This document shows positions 15,146-23,849 of a stretch of 64,000 nucleotides of DNA, in pieces. Numbering within the stretch: position 1 is the stretch's first letter; each line of letters starts with the position of its first letter. The notes under the pieces are model-generated. The model made no database searches. It was not told where the DNA came from and worked only from the letters and a program-made list of their open reading frames with translations. The position numbers and the translations under genes were made by a program. Where the stretch lies: contig NZ_WBUE01000014.1 in assembly GCF_009026145.1 (NCBI RefSeq), positions 1-64,000 on the forward strand, read 5' to 3'. This stretch comes from Hyphomicrobium sp. (GTDB lineage Bacteria > Pseudomonadota > Alphaproteobacteria > Rhizobiales > Hyphomicrobiaceae).

Positions 15146-16526
15146 CTTCCCCGCTCGCTCGGCCGGCCGCGCTGAGGCCGCCTGCCGCCGCCTGAGCCGA
15201 GATCTCGCTTCGGCGCGCGAGCAGATAGACGGGAACCCCGCTCGCCAGTATGGCGAGGCCCGCCAGCGCCCCGACGCCCGTGTAAGCGATGCTGGCGTGC
15301 ACCAGGTAGAGCGCGGTGGCGCAAAACACGATCGGGGTAAGCGGATAGAGCGGTACAGGAAACGGAAGATCCCGCTGGGGCTCGCGCCAACGGAAGACGA
15401 TTAAAGACAAGCCGATCAGCGCCATGAACATCCAGAAGACCGGCGCCGTGTATTCGACCATGGCGGTGAAGCCGTCGCGCGTGGTGGCGCCGAAGGCTAC
15501 GAGGCTCAGCGCAATGGCTGCCTGCAGCACGATGGCGGTCGAGGGTGCGCCGTTGCCAGCGTTTCTGTCGCCGAGCCGGCCAAACAGTGGGTAGCTGCGC
15601 CCCAGCGCAAACATCGAACGCGCCCCTGTGAAGATCGTCCCGTTCAGCGTGCTCAGCGCGGCAACGCAAACAATCAGAGCCACGGCGAGCACGCCTCCCG
15701 TACCGAGCACCTTCTCGACGGGCTCGGTGACGAGCTTCTCCTGCCGCAACCCGTCAAGCCCAACGCTCAGCACCAGGGCGACGTTGATGAGCAGATAGAG
15801 CGCCGTCACGATGCCCGTGCCGATGAGCAGCACGCGCACCATGTTGCGCCGGACATCGCGTATCTCGCCCGACAAATATGCTGCCTCGTTCCAGCCGCCG
15901 TAGGTGAGAAGTATGAACACCAGTGCCAGTCCAGCGGCACCGCTGTCGCTCGTGACATTGGCGTGGCCTTGCGGCCCCAGATCGGGCGCCGCCATAAAGC
16001 CGGCGATGGCCACGATGAGGATCGCCGTCACCCCTGCCACGGTCAGCGCTAGCTGCAATTTCCCGCTCGATGTCGTGCCGGCGAGCTGCAGGGCGGAGAG
16101 CACGAGAATGGCCGCCGCTGCGTGCAGGGCGGCGCCCGACGAGCCGAACGGAACGACGGCCGCGGCGTAGTCGCCATAGGCGAAGGCGACAGCGGCGATG
16201 GCGCCCGTCTGGATCACGGTCATGCGCCCCCATGCAAACAGGAAACTTAGACCATCCCCATAGGCTTCTTTCAGGTAGTGGTACTCGCCGCCCGCATGGG
16301 GACGCGACGTGCCGAGCTCCGCATAACAGAGAGCGCCGACCAGCGTCAGCAGGCCACCGGCCGCCCATAGCCCTATAAACGCCAGCGCGCTGTCAACGTT
16401 GGCGGCGACGACGGGCGGGGTCTTGAATATGCCGATACCGACCACGATGCCGATCAGCATCGCGCTCGCCTGCGTCACGCCGAGCAGTGGAAGCTGATTG
16501 GAACTAGGACTGGGCCGATCGCTCAC
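15102..16526 (-). CDS. APC-superfamily amino-acid permease
   Basis: 474 residues as an open frame, with about 12 transmembrane segments. The first helix carries the APC signature (MLIGIVVGIGIFKTPPVVAA), and ALCYAELGTSRPHAGGEYHY is the conserved loop after helix 2. The family exchanges or imports amino acids or polyamines using gradients. The frame runs about 14 codons into the antisense of the tRNA (15070-15145), giving the C-terminal residues VGPPGFEPGTRRL, an artefact-like tail; either the gene truly ends within the tRNA antisense or a stop was lost. The start is at ATG 16526. Neighbour on the same strand is a methyltransferase gene, 22 bases upstream. Confidence 0.85.
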   Translation of the reverse strand: MSDRPSPSSNQLPLLGVTQASAMLIGIVVGIGIFKTPPVVAANVDSALAFIGLWAAGGLLTLVGALCYAELGTSRPHAGGEYHYLKEAYGDGLSFLFAWGRMTVIQTGAIAAVAFAYGDYAAAVVPFGSSGAALHAAAAILVLSALQLAGTTSSGKLQLALTVAGVTAILIVAIAGFMAAPDLGPQGHANVTSDSGAAGLALVFILLTYGGWNEAAYLSGEIRDVRRNMVRVLLIGTGIVTALYLLINVALVLSVGLDGLRQEKLVTEPVEKVLGTGGVLAVALIVCVAALSTLNGTIFTGARSMFALGRSYPLFGRLGDRNAGNGAPSTAIVLQAAIALSLVAFGATTRDGFTAMVEYTAPVFWMFMALIGLSLIVFRWREPQRDLPFPVPLYPLTPIVFCATALYLVHASIAYTGVGALAGLAILASGVPVYLLARRSEISAQAAAGGLSAAGRASGEVVGPPGFEPGTRRL

Positions 16527-16548
16527 TTCGCCGCTCCTGCAGACTGCA

Positions 16549-17142
16549 TCAGCCGCCTTTGTTCGACTGCCGCTGGCTCTTCTCGGGGACGACCCACATG
16601 TAGATCGTGCGGCCCTCCACGATGACCTTCCTGTCGGGCTTCCAGTCGCCCATGTCGAAAGCGTGCGAGACGACGCGCGTACCGGGCTTCAGCTCGGCGA
16701 GGATGCGCGGGCGCAGCTCCATGTTGACGCGTGGCATGAGATACAGCGTCAGCACGGTAGCTTTGCTGATGTCGGTCTCGAACAGGTTCTGCTGCTTGAA
16801 CTCGACCTTGTCCTGAACCCTAGCATTGACGGCGTTGGCTTTGGCCTCTTGCACGCGCACGGGATTGATATCGACGCCCATTCCCTTCGTGCCATAGCGC
16901 TTCGCTGCCGTGATCGGAATGCGCCCGTCGCCGGAGCCGAGATCGATGACGTAGTCGCCTTCTTTTACCTCGGCGATGTCGAGCATCTTGTCGACGATGG
17001 CTTGCGGCGTCGGGTAGTAGGGCGCATCGAGCTTGACCTCCTCGGCGTGGGGAACCGGACCGCCCGGGGCCAGAAGGAACAGCGCCAGAAGCAGCACCAA
17101 GGCCGCTGCGGCAGGGTGTGAGAATGCGCGTGGACTTTCCAT
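16549..17142 (-). CDS. class I SAM-dependent methyltransferase with an export signal
   Basis: 197 residues from ATG 17142 (GAGGTG upstream). The N-terminus is a signal-peptide or membrane anchor (AAAALVLLLALFLLAPGGPV). The rest is a Rossmann methyltransferase: YPTPQAIVDKMLDIAEVKEG then motif I VIDLGSGDGRIP (about 65-76), acidic GVDINP (about 90), and motif VLTLYLMPRVNMELRPR. This matches the bacterial relatives of eukaryotic FAM173/ATPSCKMT lysine methyltransferases. A SAM enzyme facing the periplasm would be unusual, so the anchor may hold it at the inner face. Probably co-transcribed with the permease 22 bases downstream. Confidence 0.8.
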   Translation of the reverse strand: MESPRAFSHPAAAALVLLLALFLLAPGGPVPHAEEVKLDAPYYPTPQAIVDKMLDIAEVKEGDYVIDLGSGDGRIPITAAKRYGTKGMGVDINPVRVQEAKANAVNARVQDKVEFKQQNLFETDISKATVLTLYLMPRVNMELRPRILAELKPGTRVVSHAFDMGDWKPDRKVIVEGRTIYMWVVPEKSQRQSNKGG

Positions 17143-17234
17143 AGGACACCTCGGCTGGCTGCACGCAGCGGCGCGAGTGGAACGGCGCGCCGTGCGCAAG
17201 GTTCCGCGCGAGCCCTCAGCACCGCCACGCGCAG

Positions 17235-17372
17235 TCAGCGCGCGAGCTGTAACCGGCAGCGCTCGTCAGTACAGTGCTTCTCGTAGCCTGAAGGATGGCC
17301 TTGCTGCGGCACCGGATCCGGCGTGATCCACGCCGCCGCGACCCCGACGAGAAGCTGTAACAGCAGATCCAT
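17235..17372 (-). CDS. 45-residue membrane-associated microprotein
   Basis: ATG 17372 has GGGAGG eight bases upstream, a strong ribosome site; a second ATG at 17378 is too close to it. The product begins MDLLLQLLVGVAAAWITPDP: one hydrophobic segment, then a short polar tail with two Cys (KHCTDERCRLQLAR). It lies 92 bases upstream of the methyltransferase gene on the same strand. Not a family I know; length and Cys pair suggest a periplasmic tail with one disulfide. Confidence 0.5.
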   Translation of the reverse strand: MDLLLQLLVGVAAAWITPDPVPQQGHPSGYEKHCTDERCRLQLAR

Positions 17373-17591
17373 CTGCATTGCCTCCCTTTTCGGATATGCA
17401 TTTTCAAGAAAGATGCAAGAACGTCGCCAGTTGGAATTTGGATCCAAGGCTTCTGACGCACGGCGCGGCGCTTGCACCGACCCCCATTGTGCTTGCGCGC
17501 GCCCTTGGCCTGCCGCACCAGGTAGAGAGTGGGTCAGTGTTCAGTCCCGCGTGCCTGAGCCGCTGACAACGCTGCATTCGCCAACTGGGGC

Positions 17592-17978
17592 TCAGGCGTC
17601 GTGGCCGTTGGCATCCACGATGGAGATGCCCTCGCCGGCATGCACCGACTTCAGGCGGCTGACGTCGTCGAGCGCCATCGCCCAGATATTGCACGGGCTC
17701 GCCATGCGAATTTCGCCGCGGCGTGACACCGGCGTCGGGCCGAAGCCGATGGCAATGGCGTCGCCATCCGGCCAGAAGGCGATCTCGCCGGCGTTGATCA
17801 CGTCGCGGGCCCCGGGCTCGGGATCGGAGCTCACGGGCGCATTGAAGTAGACCTCGCGCCCCCACATCTTCGCTTCGGCGTGGATCGGCAGGGCCGCCCA
17901 GATCCGTTCGGCGGTCGGCGTCTCCAATAGCCGAGCGCGAATGGCCACCTTGCCAGCACGGATCACAATCTCGCGCAT
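17592..17978 (-). CDS. cyclophilin-like fold protein (PF04126/DUF369 type)
   Basis: 128 residues. GGAGG six bases upstream selects ATG 17978 (an adjacent ATG at 17981 is only three bases from it). The sequence shows the beta-barrel pattern of the small cyclophilin-like family: KVAIRARLLETPTAERIWAA at the start, WGREVYFNAPV, DVINAGEIAFWPDGDAIAIG in the centre with FGPTPVS, and a final AGEGISIVD. Archaeal and bacterial members are uncharacterised; there is no sign that peptidyl-prolyl isomerase active residues are kept. It is flanked by intergenic DNA on both sides and seems to be a single-gene unit. Confidence 0.75.
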   Translation of the reverse strand: MREIVIRAGKVAIRARLLETPTAERIWAALPIHAEAKMWGREVYFNAPVSSDPEPGARDVINAGEIAFWPDGDAIAIGFGPTPVSRRGEIRMASPCNIWAMALDDVSRLKSVHAGEGISIVDANGHDA

Positions 17979-18264
17979 CATGCGCCTCCCAAGCCGGTCA
18001 GTCTCGCGCCGCCGTTGCCGCCACTCTCTCATTGAGACGAGGCGGCAGCAATACCCCGGGAGGCGGGCCGCTGCTGCCACACCCTGTTGCAGAGGCAAAT
18101 TTGGGCGGCGGGGGTGCGCGTGGGCGCGCTCTATCCCGTTCGCTTGGCTCGAAAATGTGGGAGCGACGGGCACCTGCGCTGGCTCGGATGCAAGACTGGA
18201 TCGTATGCAATTGCGCCACGCCTGGACGGGCGTGGCGCGCATGGTGCTTGAAGGCGTGTGGCTT

Positions 18265-19509
18265 TTAGGCCGGCGCGGGACCGAAGATCAGCACCGCGTT
18301 GAGGCCGCCGAAGGCGAAGGAGTTCGACATCGCATAGGTGACATCGAGCTTGCGGCCGACGTTCGGGACGTAGTCGAGATCGCACTCCGGATCGGGCTCG
18401 TCGAGGCCGATGGTCGGTGGCACCCAGCTCTCGTTTATGGCGTTGATGCAGGCCGCTGCCTCGATGCCGCCGCCGGCGCCCAGCGGGTGGCCGTGCATCG
18501 ACTTCGTCGATGAGATGGCGAGGTTCTTGGCGTGGTTGCCGAACACCGTTTTGATCGCCCGGGTCTCGTTGGCGTCGTTGATCGTCGTCGCCGTACCATG
18601 AGCATTGAGGTACTGGACGTCGGACGGCGAAAGCTGCGCGTCCTTGAGAGCCGCCCGCATCGCCTCGTTCGGTCCCTCGATGTCGGGGTTGACCATGTCC
18701 TTGGCATCCGAGGACATGCCGTAGCCGACGATCTCGGCGAGAATCTTGGCCCCGCGCGCCTGCGCGTGTTCTAGCGACTCCATCACCAGAATGCCGGCTC
18801 CCTCGGCGAGCACCGTGCCGTTGCGTCTCTTGGCGAACGGGAAGCAGCCCTCCGGAGACAAGACGTGCAGCGCCTGCCAGGCCTTCATTGTCCCGTAGTT
18901 GATGACCGACTCCGACGCGCCCGCGATGGCCACATCGACCATATTGTTGCGGATGTAATCACGCGCGATGCCAATGGCGTGCGTCGCCGTCGAGCAGGCG
19001 CTGCAGGTGGCGAAGGTCGGTCCCTTGATGCCGAACTCGATGCCGACGTGGGCGCTGGCCGAGGAGCCGATGATGCGCAAAAGGGTCAGTGGGTGCGTGG
19101 CGCGCTTGCCCTCGAGGAACAGGGCACGATAGGACTGCTCGTAGGTGACGAGACCGCCGGCCCCGGAGCCGACGATACAGGCGGCGCGGTAGGGGTTGGC
19201 GATCGGAAACTCGAGGCCCGACTGCTTCACCGCCTCGTCGGCCGCCGCGGCGGCAAACCAGGAGTAGCGATCGGCGTGCATCACGAGCTTGTCGCGCTGG
19301 AAATGCTTCAGCCGCTGCTTGGGATCGAAATCCTTGATCTGCGCGGCGATGAGGATTTTGAGATCCTCGAGCGGGAAGCCGCCGAGCTCGCTGACCCCGC
19401 ACTTACCGGCCTTCATCGAGGCCCAGAAGTCGGGCACGTTGAGACCGATCGGCGTGATGACGCCCATCCCTGTCACCACGACGCGGCGAGCGCCGTTCGC
19501 GTTTGCCAT
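18265..19509 (-). CDS. beta-ketoacyl-ACP synthase, NodE/FabF-like
   Basis: 414 residues of a complete KAS II thiolase fold. The catalytic Cys172 lies in TCSACSTATHAIG, His in NAHGTATTINDANET (about 309) and His in STKSMHGHPLGAGG (about 346). Several stretches follow rhizobial NodE more closely than housekeeping FabF: the C-terminal region PDPECDLDYVPNVGRK and MSNSFAFGGLNAVL, and the Lys/Trp-rich KAWQALHVLSPEGCFPFAKR. It condenses malonyl-ACP with an acyl chain. The acyl carrier protein gene lies 140 bases upstream on the same strand, a NodF-NodE-like order, suggesting a dedicated rather than housekeeping fatty-acyl product. Confidence 0.85.
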   Translation of the reverse strand: MANANGARRVVVTGMGVITPIGLNVPDFWASMKAGKCGVSELGGFPLEDLKILIAAQIKDFDPKQRLKHFQRDKLVMHADRYSWFAAAAADEAVKQSGLEFPIANPYRAACIVGSGAGGLVTYEQSYRALFLEGKRATHPLTLLRIIGSSASAHVGIEFGIKGPTFATCSACSTATHAIGIARDYIRNNMVDVAIAGASESVINYGTMKAWQALHVLSPEGCFPFAKRRNGTVLAEGAGILVMESLEHAQARGAKILAEIVGYGMSSDAKDMVNPDIEGPNEAMRAALKDAQLSPSDVQYLNAHGTATTINDANETRAIKTVFGNHAKNLAISSTKSMHGHPLGAGGGIEAAACINAINESWVPPTIGLDEPDPECDLDYVPNVGRKLDVTYAMSNSFAFGGLNAVLIFGPAPA

Positions 19510-19649
19510 CTAGTAATACCTGCCGGTTGTGAGCGGCGCAGCGGCACCGCGACATAAGCTAACGTGCGAGCCGGCAACTGCCTTGTCGGAGGGAGCTCGC
19601 CAGATCGGCCCAGGTGCGCATCGAGTGCGCCCCCCGGTGCCGTTCGTTG

Positions 19650-19922
19650 TCAGGCCTTGGCGCCGGCTGCCGCAGGCCCCTTAGCCATCAGTTCCTTGAC
19701 GCGGTCGACAACCGAGCCGACGGTCTTGAAGTCCTCGACGTCCTCGTTCGCGTTGTAGGGAATCTCGATGCCGAAGGTGTCTTCAATATCAAAAACGATC
19801 ATTGCAAGATCGAGGGACTCAATCTTGAGATCCGTGAGCGGCGTCGACAGCGAGATGTCGTCGCGCGGCTCCTTCATGTGCTTCTTCAGGATCTCGACGA
19901 TCTTGGTGCCAACTTCGTCCAT
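19650..19922 (-). CDS. dedicated acyl carrier protein (NodF-like arrangement)
   Basis: 90 residues from ATG 19922 with GGGAG about six bases upstream. The phosphopantetheine site is LKIESLDLAMIVFDIEDTFG with Ser36; the residue before it is Glu instead of the usual Asp. Acidic helices and the terminal AAAGAKA tail differ from housekeeping AcpP. It precedes the NodE-like ketosynthase, so it probably carries that enzyme's substrate. The in-frame ATG at 19946 lacks a ribosome site. No other ACP-pathway gene is adjacent, but a fatty acyl-CoA ligase is divergent. Confidence 0.85.
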   Translation of the reverse strand: MDEVGTKIVEILKKHMKEPRDDISLSTPLTDLKIESLDLAMIVFDIEDTFGIEIPYNANEDVEDFKTVGSVVDRVKELMAKGPAAAGAKA

Positions 19923-20321
19923 ATCAGTCTCCCACCCCCGCTCCACTGAAGCCTGGGGCCCGTATCACTTCGTTCCTACCTAGGGCAAGCCCAGTAGCAC
20001 AACAAGCTGAGGCGTCACATATCCTTAAACGCCTAGCAAGTCTAGCCGCGAGGGCCCCAGCCGACCTGTACGATCGGCCGGCACCACGCATAGAATGGCT
20101 CCCATGCGTTTGCTGTCTTGTACGGTACAGCAAAACCTCTTCACAACCGTTGCGCCGGCCGCCGCTGCAACCGCCCCGCTCTTGGCCGGCGCCCCGGAAA
20201 CGTGTTCAATAACAAGGCGGATTTCAAGGTCCTGTTATAGGATATGCGCCAGGGGCCCGGCAACGGTCCGGCAAGGGGCTCGCCCCTATAATAGGAGCCT
20301 CGCCTGGGGAGACGCTCGAGG
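19923..20321. other. divergent control region between acp and acyl-CoA ligase genes
   Basis: About 400 bases. No credible coding frame. It contains TGTACGGTACA at about 20115 (5-bp palindrome), TATAAT at about 20286, and several GC hairpins. It should contain the promoters of both genes; no -35 box is convincing. The ligase gene has GGGGAGA about 10 bases before its start. Confidence 0.45.
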
Positions 20322-22049
20322 ATGACGACGACAGTCCGCCCTCCGGCTCCGGCCAACGCGTCGCAGCCAAGAATGCCCTGGCTCGATCACTACCCGCCCG
20401 GCGTCGATTGGCATATGCCTCTTAAGGTCGCGCCGCTCTATACGCTGCTCGATGACGCAGTCGAACGGTTCGGCGAACTGACCTGCAGCAATTTCCTCGG
20501 CAAGACCCTCAGCTACGCCGAGATCGGCGAGCAGGTCGAGCGGGCCACGCTCGGGCTGCAGCGGCTCGGCGTCAAGAAGGGTACCAAAGTCGGTTTGTTC
20601 CTGCCCAACTCTCCGACCTTCATCGTCTACTTTTTTGCCGTGCTGAAAGCCGGCGGCACGGTTGTCAATTTCAACCCGCTTTATACGGTGGCCGAGCTCA
20701 GCCAGCAGGTGAAGGACAGCGACACCGAGCTGATGGTCACGCTCGACTTGAAGGTGCTGTTCGACAAGGTCGAGGCCCTGCTCGAGGCGAACTGCCTGAA
20801 GCGCGCCATCGTCGCCTCGTTCCCCGCGCTGCTGCCCGTCACCAAGGCGGCGCTGTTCAGGCTGTTCCGCTCCAAGGAGCTCGCGCGCCCCCTCGCCTCG
20901 CCGCAGCGCGAGAAGATCGTTCTCGAGGCCGAGGTGATGGCCGGCGCTGGACGCCCCGAGCCGGTGCCCATCGATCCGTTGAAGGACGTCGCCGTGCTGC
21001 AGTACACGGGCGGCACCACGGGCACGCCCAAGGGCGCCATGCTCACTCATGCCAACGTCTACGTGAACGTGCAGCAGGTTGCGGCCGCCGCCCCCGACGT
21101 TCAGGATGGCGTCGAGCGCGTGTTCGGCGTGCTGCCGTTCTTTCATGTCTTCGCCCTGACCGTGGTGATGAACCTTGGCATCGCGCACGCGGCCGAGATC
21201 ATCATCATGCCGCGGTTCGCGCTCGGCGACGCGCTGAAGCTGATCGACAAGACCAAGCCAACGATCATGCCGGGCGTGCCGACGCTGTTCAACGCCATCA
21301 TGAATCACCCGAAGATCGACAGCTTTGACCTCTCCTCGCTGAAGTTCTGCCTGTCGGGCGGTGCGGCGCTCCCCATCGAGGTGAAGCAGCGCTTCGAGGC
21401 CATCACCGGCTCCAAGGTGGTGGAAGGCTACGGCCTGTCGGAGACTTCCCCCGTCGTCACCTTCAATCCGCTGGAAGGTCCGGTGAAGATCGGCTCGATC
21501 GGCATGCCGCTCGTCGGCACGGTAATCTCGCTGCGCGATCTCGCCGACCCAACCAAGGAGGTGGCGTTGGGCGAGAAGGGCGAGATTTGCGTCAAGGGCC
21601 CGCAGGTGATGAGCGGCTACTACAAGCGCCCGCAGGAGACGGCCGAGCAGACGGTCGGCGAGTTCCTGCGCACGGGCGACGTCGCGCGCATGGACGAGCA
21701 CGGCTACTTCTACATCGAGGACCGCATCAAGGACCTCATCATCTCCTCCGGCTTCAACGTTTATCCGCGGCGCATCGAGGAAGCGATCTACGAGCACCCG
21801 GCGGTGGCAGAGGTGACGGTGATCGGCATCAAGGACAAGAAGCGGGGCGAGGCGCCGAAGGCATTTGTTCGCCTAAAGCCTGGCGTCAGCGTTACGGTGG
21901 AGGAGATGTTCATCCACCTTGAGCCGCGCATCTCCAAGATCGAGATGCCGTCGGCGATCGAGTTCCGCGACGAGCTGCCCAAAACGATGATCGGCAAGCT
22001 GTCGAAAAAGGAGCTGAAAGCCGAGGAAGCCGCCAAGGGCAACCTCTGA
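20322..22049 (+). CDS. fadD: long-chain fatty-acid--CoA ligase
   Basis: 575 residues. The ATP/AMP motif is LQYTGGTTGTPKGAMLTH (about 227-244), and the adenylate motif VEGYGLSETSPVV (about 367) and C-terminal LRTGDVARMDEHGYFYIEDR, then IKDLIISSGFNVYPRRIEE complete the adenylate-forming superfamily. The enzyme activates fatty acids to acyl-CoA for beta-oxidation. The beta-oxidation operon lies only 1.8 kb away on the other strand, and a cyclopropane-fatty-acid synthase gene is in between; a shared fatty-acid role is likely. It is divergent from the NodF-like acp. Confidence 0.9.
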   Translation: MTTTVRPPAPANASQPRMPWLDHYPPGVDWHMPLKVAPLYTLLDDAVERFGELTCSNFLGKTLSYAEIGEQVERATLGLQRLGVKKGTKVGLFLPNSPTFIVYFFAVLKAGGTVVNFNPLYTVAELSQQVKDSDTELMVTLDLKVLFDKVEALLEANCLKRAIVASFPALLPVTKAALFRLFRSKELARPLASPQREKIVLEAEVMAGAGRPEPVPIDPLKDVAVLQYTGGTTGTPKGAMLTHANVYVNVQQVAAAAPDVQDGVERVFGVLPFFHVFALTVVMNLGIAHAAEIIIMPRFALGDALKLIDKTKPTIMPGVPTLFNAIMNHPKIDSFDLSSLKFCLSGGAALPIEVKQRFEAITGSKVVEGYGLSETSPVVTFNPLEGPVKIGSIGMPLVGTVISLRDLADPTKEVALGEKGEICVKGPQVMSGYYKRPQETAEQTVGEFLRTGDVARMDEHGYFYIEDRIKDLIISSGFNVYPRRIEEAIYEHPAVAEVTVIGIKDKKRGEAPKAFVRLKPGVSVTVEEMFIHLEPRISKIEMPSAIEFRDELPKTMIGKLSKKELKAEEAAKGNL

Positions 22050-22060
22050 GCGCCTTCACT

Positions 22061-22238
22061 GTCATCCTCGGGCTCGGGCTGTAACCCTCACCCGCCGCTC
22101 ATGCTCGCGCACTCGCGTCGACCTCTCCCATTGGGAGAGGTTAGATCCCGGAACTGGAGTGCAACCAAACCTCTCCCGTCCATGCGGGGTTCATGCGAAG
22201 CATGGCTACGCCATGACGCTTCGCCGTGACGGGAGGGG
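22061..22238. repeat. composite intergenic palindromic element
   Basis: Contains GTCATCCTCGGGCT (22061-22074, also part of the element family at 23706 and 61567), then a perfect palindrome ACCTCTCCCA-T-TGGGAGAGGT (22121-22141), and a long hairpin from CCTCTCCCGTC (22170-22180) to GACGGGAGGGG (22228-22238) with GCGAAGC...GCTTCGC inside. It fills the convergent gap and may also terminate transcription. Confidence 0.75.
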
Positions 22239-22285
22239 TCGGCTGGGCGCGCTGCAAACGCGCCAGCCAGGTGACGGGTGACGCC

Positions 22286-23605
22286 CTAGCGGTAGAGGTC
22301 GGCGCGCGTGGGCGGCAGCGCCGGCGGGCGCTTCGCCGTTTTGGAGACGAGCGTCTGGAAGATGCGCAGGGTGCCGCGCGAGAAGGCCAGCGAGACGCCG
22401 GCGAGATAGGCCACCCAGATGCGGTACTTCTCTTCGCCGACGTAGCGAATAGCCTCCTCACGCCGCGCCGTCAGCCGCTCGCACCACAGCTTGCAGGTGC
22501 GCGCGTAGTGCAGGCGCCACGCTTCGACGTCCTGCACCTCGAAGCCGGCGCGCTCCATGGCGAAGAGCGAATGGCCGATGTCATCGAGCTCGCCGCCAGG
22601 GAAGATGTACTTGGCGATGGCGCGCTGCTCGGGGCGCAGGCGGCGCTTGAACCAGCCCTGCTTGGGCGCGCGCCGGGAAATGGCGTGGTTGAGGAACAGC
22701 CCGTCCTGGTTCAAGAGCTGGTTCATCTTCGACATGTACCCGGGGATGTTCTTGAGTCCGATGTGCTCGTACATGCCGATGGATGCGATCTTGTCGAACT
22801 CCCCGGTCATCATCGAATAATCCTTGAGCTCGACCTTCACCTTGTCCTCGAGGCCGAGGCGCTTGATCTTGTCCCTGGCGAAGGCGAGCTGCTCCTCCGA
22901 CAGGGTAATGCCGTGGGCAGTGACGCCGTAGCTCTTGGCCGCGTGGCAGATGAGGCCGCCCCAGCCGCACCCGATGTCGAGGAAACGATCGCCCGGCTTC
23001 AGCCGCAGCTTGCGGCAGATCATCTCCAGCTTGTCGGCTTGCGCCTGCGCGATGTCGTTGCTCCAGTCCGTGTAATAGGCGCAGGAGTAGACCATCTCCG
23101 GGTCGAGGAAGAGAGCATAGAAGTCGTTCGACAGGTCGTAGTGGAACTGGATGTAATCCTTGTTGTCGGCGGTCTTGCGCCGGCGCCCGGAGATCTCGCC
23201 GGCAAAGCCCTGGTCGTCGGCGGCGTCGACGGAGCGAGCGAAGAGGAACGGCGAGAGCTGGCGCGCGAGCCTCAAGGCGTCGCGCCCTTTGAGCTTCACC
23301 GAGCGGCCGCCCTTGTTGAGCTGAGCGCCGATGTCGATCAGCGTGCCGCCGGAGAAGTCGAGGCCCTTGTCGACGTAGTGGCGGATGAAGTTGTCGAGCG
23401 TCGGCCAGCGCAACAGCGAGCCGATGACACCGGCGTCGGCGATGGCGATCTCGAACGGGCCGGTGACGTTCTTGCCAAGCGGCGTAACGGAGCCGTCCCA
23501 CAGGCGCAACGAGGCGTTGAGGTCGAGCTTGTCGGCGAGCTCACGCGCCAGCGCGCGTGCGGCCTCGAGTTGCCGCGCCGCCCTGTCGCTCTTGCTCTTG
23601 CCCAT
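22286..23605 (-). CDS. cyclopropane-fatty-acyl-phospholipid synthase-family methyltransferase
   Basis: 439 residues from ATG 23605. The substrate segment FHYDLSNDFYALFLDPEMVY and the SAM motif FLDIGCGWGGLICHAAKSYG (about 209-228) are typical of CFA synthases, followed by LSEEQLAFARDKI and SIGMYEHIG, with C-terminal WRLHYARTCKLW. These enzymes add a methylene bridge across phospholipid cis double bonds, altering membranes under stress. Only a weak Shine-Dalgarno is seen, but upstream in-frame starts lie within the repeat region. It is downstream of the beta-oxidation operon, separated by two palindromes, and convergent with the ligase. Confidence 0.85.
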   Translation of the reverse strand: MGKSKSDRAARQLEAARALARELADKLDLNASLRLWDGSVTPLGKNVTGPFEIAIADAGVIGSLLRWPTLDNFIRHYVDKGLDFSGGTLIDIGAQLNKGGRSVKLKGRDALRLARQLSPFLFARSVDAADDQGFAGEISGRRRKTADNKDYIQFHYDLSNDFYALFLDPEMVYSCAYYTDWSNDIAQAQADKLEMICRKLRLKPGDRFLDIGCGWGGLICHAAKSYGVTAHGITLSEEQLAFARDKIKRLGLEDKVKVELKDYSMMTGEFDKIASIGMYEHIGLKNIPGYMSKMNQLLNQDGLFLNHAISRRAPKQGWFKRRLRPEQRAIAKYIFPGGELDDIGHSLFAMERAGFEVQDVEAWRLHYARTCKLWCERLTARREEAIRYVGEEKYRIWVAYLAGVSLAFSRGTLRIFQTLVSKTAKRPPALPPTRADLYR

Positions 23606-23705
23606 ATGGATGCGCGCCCCGCTTTGCCGATAGTTGCCGGGCGTGCCTCGCACACCTTCCCGCCGCTGTCGAGTGGCTGTGCCAATCGGGGAGCCCTCCC
23701 CACTT

Positions 23706-23732
23706 GTCATCCTCGGGCTTGTCCCGAGGATC
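23706..23732. repeat. dispersed ATCCTCGGG palindrome, copy A
   Basis: ATCCTCGGG (23709-23717) and CCCGAGGAT (23723-23731) are perfect 9-bp arms around a CTTGT loop. The same sequence, reversed, recurs at 61567-61589 and in variant form at 23811 and 61499. Confidence 0.85.
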
Positions 23733-23810
23733 AATCCGATGCATTTGACGTGAGGGACCGCATTGGGCGCGCAGCACCAAGCCACTAAGCACATCATTTC
23801 CTGAGCCGTG

Positions 23811-23836
23811 GGTCCTCGGCACAAGGCCGAGGATGA
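23811..23836. repeat. dispersed palindrome, copy B
   Basis: GGTCCTCGGC-ACAAG-GCCGAGGATGACAG. The 8-bp arms TCCTCGGC/GCCGAGGA surround ACAAG, the complement of CTTGT in copy A. It is inverted relative to copy A and lies 75 bases away, just after the thiolase gene. Confidence 0.8.
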
Positions 23837-23849
23837 CAGCAGTACCGGC

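Noticed and set aside
20115-20125. TGTACGGTACA as a regulatory operator
   Set aside because: Only 5-bp arms; occurrence by chance is likely and no second copy was seen.
20286-20300. TATAAT at 20286 as a promoter for the acyl-CoA ligase
   Set aside because: No acceptable -35 box at 15-19 bases upstream; only mentioned as part of the control region.
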